From the NCBI GenBank assembly GCA_038061595.1, contig JBBTYZ010000018.1:1-8745 (forward strand): DNA of 8,745 bases, read 5' to 3'. A program made the translations under genes and the position numbers. How positions within the stretch are numbered: the first letter of the stretch is position 1; every line of letters begins with the position of its first letter. Of the stretch, positions 5,758 through 8,745 are shown one piece after another. Under the pieces are notes generated by a model. That model saw nothing but the letters and a program-made list of their open reading frames with translations. It made no database searches and had not been told where the DNA came from. The stretch is from JBBTYZ01 sp038061595. Its GTDB lineage: Bacteria; Patescibacteriota; Minisyncoccia; UBA6257; GWB1-50-10.

Positions 5758-5760
5758 ATT

Positions 5761-6030
5761 TTATTTTGCCCAAGGTTTTTTGCTGAAGTAGTGGATGTAT
5801 AAGAGGTCTAAGATGCCGGCGGTGTTTGTGATAAGGAGTGCCACAAACCACCACTTGTGTTTGTGATGCGCGGCTTTCCACATAGCCATACCTTTCCAGT
5901 ACAAAGACCAAATAAGAATGAGTCCGAATAATAATCCTCCAAGACCGGCAAGAAATCCGCCTACAGGCCAGGCCCACCATCCCCAATGAGGCATTGATTG
6001 CCAACCATAACCGTTCCAATAATTCATCAT
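5761..6030 (-). CDS. DUF5652-like two-helix membrane protein
   Basis: This 89-residue protein has a Trp-rich N-terminus (residues 5-22 contain seven tryptophans), a membrane helix at about 22-44, then LYWKGMAMWKAA, a basic HHKHK stretch, and a second helix at about 60-80 in WFVALLITNTAGILDLLYI. The pattern of WKG-A-WKAA, then WF-ALL--NT-GIL--LY matches what I recall of DUF5652, a family without known function that I associate with Patescibacteria; I could not check this by search. The gene has a consensus extended -10 (TGCTATAAT) only six bases before the first ATG and no Shine-Dalgarno, so the transcript is probably leaderless; M2 is an alternative start. A long palindrome sits about 40 bases upstream of the -10, which suggests control by the adjacent ArsR-type protein. 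Confidence 0.85.
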   Translation of the reverse strand: MMNYWNGYGWQSMPHWGWWAWPVGGFLAGLGGLLFGLILIWSLYWKGMAMWKAAHHKHKWWFVALLITNTAGILDLLYIHYFSKKPWAK

Positions 6031-6036
6031 GTTTTT

Positions 6037-6045
6037 ATTATAGCA
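6037..6045 (-). promoter_or_regulatory. Extended -10 promoter of the DUF5652-like gene, leaderless
   Basis: TGCTATAAT on the minus strand is a perfect extended -10, six bases before the ATG at 6030. Transcription would begin at or next to the start codon. The -35 region has no consensus. Confidence 0.75.
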
Positions 6046-6083
6046 GATTTTCTCGAAGTTTTCTTATTGGGTTTTGTTAAGGT

Positions 6084-6115
6084 GTACTCTCCAATTCGCG
6101 CGAATTGGAGAGTAC
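6084..6115. repeat. 32-bp perfect palindrome, copy 1: putative ArsR operator upstream of the DUF5652-like gene
   Basis: The half-site GTACTCTCCAATTCGC is followed directly by its reverse complement with no spacer (centre 6099/6100). The inner 30 bp are the same as in copy 2 at 6458-6493. It lies 31 bases beyond the ArsR stop and about 40 bases upstream of the DUF5652-like -10. No T-tract follows on either strand, so it does not look like a terminator. Confidence 0.85.
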
Positions 6116-6146
6116 GCGAAATTTGATTAGATTAAATCGGACTGAG

Positions 6147-6434
6147 CTAAATAAAAAGTTTAATAATGCTTTTGATATCTGCCGGCGAATCGGGGTTCAA
6201 CCAATACTCCACCCTATTATCCTTGCCCTTGTTTGCAAGAACATCTAAGTTGTGAAGAATAATCAGGTGTTTGGATGTAGCGTTCAGAGAAATATCCAAT
6301 TCGTCCGCTATGTCTGTAACATTCATCCGATCCCGATTGGATAACAATTTAACAATTTTCACCCGATTAATGTTTGCCAATGCTTTGAAAATTTGCGTCC
6401 AGCGTTTCATGGTTTTGTTTGTTGTGGAATCCAT
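6147..6434 (-). CDS. ArsR-type winged-helix transcriptional regulator
   Basis: Taken from the ATG at 6434, the product has 95 residues. WTQIFKALANINRVKIVKLL matches the first helices of ArsR-family repressors, VTDIADELDISLNATSKHLIIL is the helix-turn-helix, and VLANKGKDNRVEYWLN is the wing. The metal-sensing ELCVCDL motif of classic ArsR proteins is absent (MNVTDIADELD occupies that place) and there are no cysteines, so it probably senses something other than thiophilic metals or acts as a plain repressor. A longer frame from a TTG at 6470 would start inside the palindrome and was not preferred; M9 (6410) is also possible. A perfect 36-bp palindrome abuts the TATAAT of its promoter, which fits autoregulation, and the second copy lies downstream, before the DUF5652-like gene. 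There is no clear Shine-Dalgarno. Confidence 0.88.
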   Translation of the reverse strand: MDSTTNKTMKRWTQIFKALANINRVKIVKLLSNRDRMNVTDIADELDISLNATSKHLIILHNLDVLANKGKDNRVEYWLNPDSPADIKSIIKLFI

Positions 6435-6450
6435 TGTTGTATTATGTTTT

Positions 6451-6456
6451 ATTATA
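6451..6456 (-). promoter_or_regulatory. -10 box of the ArsR gene next to the palindrome
   Basis: TATAAT on the minus strand lies 16 bases before the ATG at 6434 and one base from palindrome copy 2. The spacer and -35 therefore fall within the palindrome, so a protein bound there would block RNA polymerase. Confidence 0.7.
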
Positions 6457-6457
6457 C

Positions 6458-6493
6458 CCCTACTCTCCAATTCGCGCGAATTGGAGAGTAGGG
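6458..6493. repeat. 36-bp perfect palindrome, copy 2: putative ArsR operator over its own promoter
   Basis: The half-site CCCTACTCTCCAATTCGC is followed directly by its reverse complement (centre 6475/6476). The inner 30 bp repeat copy 1 exactly, while the flanks differ. It fills the -35 and spacer region of the ArsR promoter and lies 13 bases after the DUF167 stop. No T-tract follows on either strand. Confidence 0.88.
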
Positions 6494-6506
6494 CGGGGGT
6501 GTTTGG

Positions 6507-6725
6507 TTATGAAATATCAAAAATTTTTTGTTTTGAGGTTTGGCCGGAGATAAGCGTTATCCGCGAAGTGGAGACGCCGAAATGTTCTGCGAGGGCTTTT
6601 ATAACAGCTCTGTTCGCTTTTCCCTCTTTCGCCGGTTCGTGAACGCAAATGACAAAATTTTCTTCATCAATTTTCTTTACGCTTTCCGTTTTTGAATTTG
6701 GTTTGGCTTTAACGGAGATTTTCAT
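6507..6725 (-). CDS. DUF167 (YggU-like) family protein
   Basis: This 72-residue protein starts at the ATG at 6725 and reads MKISVKAKPNSKTESVKKID, then FVICVHEPAKEGKANRAVIKALAEHFGVS, then ITLISGQTSKQKIFDIS. The PNSK near the start, the P-x-x-GKAN-A core and the SG-TS-KK-like end are the DUF167/YggU pattern of small alpha/beta proteins. Their biochemical role is not firmly established. Length fits the family. An upstream TTG (6749) would add eight residues before the natural start and is unlikely. I see no Shine-Dalgarno and no clear promoter in front of it. Palindrome copy 2 lies just after its stop, separating it from the ArsR gene. Confidence 0.88.
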   Translation of the reverse strand: MKISVKAKPNSKTESVKKIDEENFVICVHEPAKEGKANRAVIKALAEHFGVSTSRITLISGQTSKQKIFDIS

Positions 6726-6848
6726 GTGTAATTTGACCAATTGGCGCAACGACGCTTTTGAAAGTTACGAAAGAGGGCGTATTGGAGGGGTTGATGAGGT
6801 AGGAATAGTTACTGAGAAGCATACGACTCGGTTCTTAATGGGTTGGTT
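6726..6848. other. Intergenic stretch with no recognisable gene
   Basis: These 123 bases lie between the DUF5615 stop and the DUF167 start. I see no convincing promoter, terminator or tRNA. A plus-strand frame runs through it from 6649 to 6852 (DAFESYERGRIGGVDEVGIV and so on) but overlaps DUF167 antisense and has no initiation signal. A short CGTAT/ATACG pairing (about 6779-6826) is too weak to call a structure. Confidence 0.4.
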
Positions 6849-7280
6849 TTAATATTTATATGTTCTTGGACTGTCTTCACGCGATTCCGATATCACCTTC
6901 TTGTCTGACAAGACAAGAATTTTGCCGAAATAATAATCAGGTGATGGATTTAATCTAATCAACCTCACAAGACGCCTGTCTATTTCTTCAACCTTACACC
7001 CACCACTAATCCTAATCACTGCGATGGTCTTTTGAAGGTTTTTTGGCTTTATGAAAAATTTATCAGCGGTTACAAGAATCCTATGTTCTTTCTGGGCCCA
7101 TCGCAACACATCTTTATCGGTTAGGCCAGATTTTTTGTAATCGTGTGTGATGTGTCTAATATTGCAGCTGCCCCGCTTGTTTAGTCGGGGCAGATTTTTT
7201 CTCGGAGGCATTACTTCGTCCAAGAGGAAATGAAGGACTTTATTATCCGAAGCACTTCTTAGCATATTCAAGAGTGTCAT
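6849..7280 (-). CDS. DUF5615-type PIN-like protein, probable toxin of a DUF433/DUF5615 pair
   Basis: From the ATG at 7280 this reads 143 residues. LHFLLDEVMPP (16-26) is the typical first strand of DUF5615/Mut7-C-like PIN proteins, with D21 and E22 as acidic residues. LTDKDVLRWAQKEHRILVTADKFF (53-76) contains the expected D57 and the TAD (D73). The visible acids fit an Mg-dependent nuclease fold, but activity is not proven for this protein. The tail (from about residue 115) carries LVLSDKKVISES. It overlaps the end of the DUF433 gene by 38 bases from the 7280 start (GAGAG six bases upstream) or by 23 from the ATG at 7265, which fits translational coupling. Paired DUF433 and DUF5615 genes are a common toxin-antitoxin-like arrangement in bacteria. 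The function is inferred from family and neighbour. Confidence 0.82.
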   Translation of the reverse strand: MTLLNMLRSASDNKVLHFLLDEVMPPRKNLPRLNKRGSCNIRHITHDYKKSGLTDKDVLRWAQKEHRILVTADKFFIKPKNLQKTIAVIRISGGCKVEEIDRRLVRLIRLNPSPDYYFGKILVLSDKKVISESREDSPRTYKY

Positions 7281-7440
7281 CGATGTCTCTCTGTGAAAGT
7301 TGGGGGAACATTTCTTTTACATGTTTGCCAGTACCGTGTCCATTTTTAAGTTGCTCTAATACTGCCGATACCGGAATTCGGGTACCTTTAATGACTGGCT
7401 GGCCGTCAAAGATTGCCTTATTTTTAATAATTCTCGCCAT
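7243..7440 (-). CDS. DUF433 family DNA-binding protein, probable antitoxin
   Basis: From the ATG at 7440 the product has 65 residues: MARIIKNKAIFDGQPVIKGT followed by RIPVSAVLEQLKNG and then FPQLSQRDIDDTLEYAKKCFG. The G-P-VIKGTRIPV block and the P-L---DI---L-YA end are the DUF433 signature, a small helix-turn-helix family. The frame is open further upstream, with ATGs at 7452 and 7488, but the family N-terminus and the leader support 7440. It overlaps the DUF5615 gene downstream, the order in which antitoxins usually precede their toxins. A strong TTGACA-17-TACTAT promoter lies 49 bases upstream. DUF433 antitoxins are expected to bind their own promoter, but no obvious inverted repeat sits over it. 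Confidence 0.88.
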   Translation of the reverse strand: MARIIKNKAIFDGQPVIKGTRIPVSAVLEQLKNGHGTGKHVKEMFPQLSQRDIDDTLEYAKKCFG

Positions 7441-7488
7441 GCTTTCTTTCATAGTTATAATAACAAAAAATTGAACCGAGTTGTCCAC

Positions 7489-7517
7489 ATAGTATCTGGG
7501 TCACAGCACCATGTCAA
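7489..7517 (-). promoter_or_regulatory. Promoter of the DUF433/DUF5615 operon
   Basis: On the minus strand TTGACA (7517-7512) and TACTAT (7494-7489) are separated by exactly 17 bases, close to the sigma-70 consensus. A second, poorer set (TGGACA, then TATTAT with 19 bases between) lies just downstream. Confidence 0.8.
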
Positions 7518-7542
7518 TAAATGTAATATAAGCATCGATTAT

Positions 7543-7562
7543 TTGGACGGCCGACGTCCCAA
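7543..7562 (-). terminator. Hairpin downstream of the CHAP gene, possible weak terminator
   Basis: GGACG and CGTCC flank a 5-base loop, extended by two more pairs across a one-base bulge. No proper T-tract follows on the minus strand (AAATAATCG), so termination is uncertain. It lies about 20 bases after the CHAP stop. Confidence 0.3.
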
Positions 7563-7579
7563 TCCCTACCTGGCTAAAC

Positions 7580-8269
7580 CTAGGAAAACAAAATAAACTT
7601 GGCCTTGTATTTATCTCTCCAATCATTCATGGAAATGATGCGTTCATTATACATTCCATTGCGTGGCCAATTTGCTTCAGAAATCCTGACCGAACCATCG
7701 GTCAAAACTTCTTCAACGAATGCAATGTGTCCAATTGCGTTTATTTCTGGTTTCGTGCTTATCCCATCAGTGAAACACATCGCACAATCTATTTGAGGTG
7801 TATCTGAAACCTTGTATAATCCAGCGTCTTGGAAAATTTTTGCCCACATACCGCCATTCCTGCCAGATTTAACAGACCACCGTATATCAATACCTAATTT
7901 TGTCTTAACTCGATATTGTACGTACTCGGTACAATTTAAATGGTCTGTTCCGCCGTGAAATTCGTCATTAATTATATTGCGAACGGCTATTGTCGCGGAA
8001 CTATTAGCTAGATTTAGTTCTCCCATAACAAATGGAACTATTTGTCGTATTGTCAGTTTCATTGGGTTCGCCTCCGAAACATAATTATTATGAACCCACC
8101 CTTCTTCAGCATCTATCCGCACTTTTAACCATGGCACATTACTTTCTACAAAGACTAATTCCTGTCCAAGCGAAAGCTCTCGGATGATATTTGCGGCGCT
8201 AGATAAATCTGGTGTCTTTCGAAATCTTACACCATCCTCTTTTATATAAATTTTTTGGTCTTTTACCAT
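7580..8269 (-). CDS. SH3-domain plus CHAP-domain peptidoglycan amidase/endopeptidase
   Basis: This 229-residue protein has an N-terminal bacterial SH3 domain (about 5-66: VRFRKTPDLSS, then LSLGQELVFVES, PWLKVRI and EGWVHNNYVS) and a C-terminal CHAP domain (about 85-229). The CHAP nucleophile is C113 in NCTEYVQYRV, the histidine is H181 in IGHIAFVEEV, and E198 or N200 in ISEANW completes the site. CHAP enzymes cut peptidoglycan amide or peptide bonds, and SH3 domains often bind wall peptides. No signal peptide is visible, so export would need another route, phage-type release, or the target may be in another cell. The ATG at 8269 has no Shine-Dalgarno, but a five-codon frame ends directly before it. 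It lies 36 bases downstream of the HNH gene on the same strand. Confidence 0.87.
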   Translation of the reverse strand: MVKDQKIYIKEDGVRFRKTPDLSSAANIIRELSLGQELVFVESNVPWLKVRIDAEEGWVHNNYVSEANPMKLTIRQIVPFVMGELNLANSSATIAVRNIINDEFHGGTDHLNCTEYVQYRVKTKLGIDIRWSVKSGRNGGMWAKIFQDAGLYKVSDTPQIDCAMCFTDGISTKPEINAIGHIAFVEEVLTDGSVRISEANWPRNGMYNERIISMNDWRDKYKAKFILFS

Positions 8270-8287
8270 TTATTCAATCGAATCCAT
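8270..8287 (-). other. Five-codon leader frame ending exactly at the CHAP start
   Basis: ATG GAT TCG ATT GAA TAA directly precedes the CHAP ATG, in the same frame with no gap. AGGA (8301-8298) lies ten bases before this ATG, while the CHAP ATG has none. It could couple translation of the CHAP gene to a ribosome stopping there, or be chance. Confidence 0.25.
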
Positions 8288-8305
8288 GAATTCTATTTCC
8301 TATAT

Positions 8306-8745
8306 CTATCTATTCCCTTTCGCCCGATTATGTGTCTTACATAACATCTGACAATTTTTTGCATCCGTAGCACCACCCTTACTCCATGCGGCTACATGGT
8401 CGGCCTCCATTTCATCTAACTTCCAAATTTTACCTTTGTTAGCTTTATGTCCTGTAGCACAATGCGAGCAGTTTGATATTTTTTTCTTTTCAGCTTGAGC
8501 CGTTTGCGCTTTGTATACTGATTTTTTTGTTGCGTCATCAAAAACCCTAACATCAAGCAATTGCGTGTCAGTGGAACCTCCCAGGATAAATTCAAAAATA
8601 CCCTTGCGATTTTTTATATACGGATCACCATAAAACTCATGCACCTCGGCTGATACTTTGGCTGGGCTATATGCTTTTTTGTGATATTCCTCGTAAAGTC
8701 GCCCCCACTCAAGCCCGCGCATTTCGCTTTCTACATCGGTAAATA
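8306..8745 (-). CDS. HNH endonuclease, C-terminal part, truncated by the window edge
   Basis: The frame has an ATG at 8722 but stays open upstream through FTDVESE to the edge, so this is probably the C-terminal part of a longer protein. Counted from the internal methionine, C85 and C88 (CSHC) and C128 and H131 (CKTH) form the zinc site, and EADHVAAWSKGG, N123 and THNRAK give the HNH motif with H109 as the expected catalytic base. The segment before it (RGLEWGRLYEEY, then KNRKGIFEFILGG, then LDVRVFDDATKKSVYKAQ) resembles the region joining DUF262-type domains to HNH domains in GmrSD-like restriction proteins. This is recall-based and less certain than the HNH call. The CHAP gene follows 36 bases after its TAG stop on the same strand, possibly in one transcript. 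Confidence 0.85.
   Translation of the reverse strand, partial: FTDVESEMRGLEWGRLYEEYHKKAYSPAKVSAEVHEFYGDPYIKNRKGIFEFILGGSTDTQLLDVRVFDDATKKSVYKAQTAQAEKKKISNCSHCATGHKANKGKIWKLDEMEADHVAAWSKGGATDAKNCQMLCKTHNRAKGNR

Noticed and set aside
6435..6470. TTG start extending the ArsR protein to 107 residues
   Set aside because: It would begin inside the palindrome and upstream of the TATAAT box; the homologous part starts later and ATG 6434 lies correctly downstream of the promoter.
6084..6493. The palindromes as intrinsic terminators
   Set aside because: No run of T follows either copy on either strand, there is no loop spacer, and one copy overlaps a promoter.
6649..6852. Plus-strand frame of 67 codons across DUF167 and the intergenic stretch
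   Set aside because: No Shine-Dalgarno or promoter seen, half of it is antisense to DUF167, and no motif is recognisable.
2701..8745. UGA recoding as in Gracilibacteria/Absconditabacteria
   Set aside because: Gene A ends naturally with TGA just before its conserved 3' element and no gene needs UGA read-through.
1..8745. tRNA, rRNA, CRISPR arrays, insertion sequences
   Set aside because: I found no cloverleaf with a TTC arm, no regularly spaced direct repeats and no transposase; a full covariance-model scan was not possible by eye.

Overview
The window most resembles a small-genome bacterium of the Patescibacteria (Candidate Phyla Radiation) type. This is inferred, not proven. The clues are a DUF5652-like two-helix membrane protein, a DUF378 protein, many short genes of no recognised family, several genes without a usable Shine-Dalgarno sequence, and moderate-to-low GC outside two islands. 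UGA, UAA and UAG all end genes here, so the code looks standard. Only one convincing gene (DUF378) lies on the + strand. I see no tRNA, rRNA, CRISPR array or insertion sequence.

Layout: 1-546 is the N-terminal part of a secreted M23 (LytM-type) peptidase running off the left edge, directly downstream of a Kef-type cation:proton antiporter with a TrkA-N domain (550-2226). Divergent from these is the small DUF378 membrane protein (2351-2590). From about 2640 to 6030 come five minus-strand genes in tandem, each with its own promoter and its own terminator or hairpin: hypothetical protein A (2701-3375), a histidine phosphatase (3457-4260), hypothetical protein B (4355-5014), a Cys/His zinc-ribbon-like hypothetical protein (5126-5674) and the DUF5652-like protein (5761-6030). 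An ArsR-type regulator (6147-6434) follows, bracketed by two copies of a long perfect palindrome; one abuts its -10 box and the other lies upstream of the DUF5652 gene. Then come a DUF167 protein (6507-6725), a DUF433/DUF5615 toxin-antitoxin-like pair behind a strong promoter (6849-7440), an SH3+CHAP cell-wall amidase (7580-8269), and the C-terminal part of an HNH endonuclease (8306-8745, running off the right edge).

The most unusual element is the A/B pair. These are diverged paralogues with an N-terminal CPC motif followed by three tandem helical repeats of about 50-58 residues. They are encoded at about 57-67% GC in sampled stretches, against about 38% in the antiporter. Both sit in closely matching expression cassettes: a TTGACA promoter, a homologous leader with a good Shine-Dalgarno, a shared 3' untranslated sequence and nearly the same terminator. 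Second is the ArsR gene with its twin palindromes, which suggests a two-target local regulon (itself and the DUF5652 membrane protein). The Kef, M23 and CHAP genes point to envelope and ion homeostasis. The DUF433/DUF5615 pair and the HNH gene give the right end an accessory or defence flavour.
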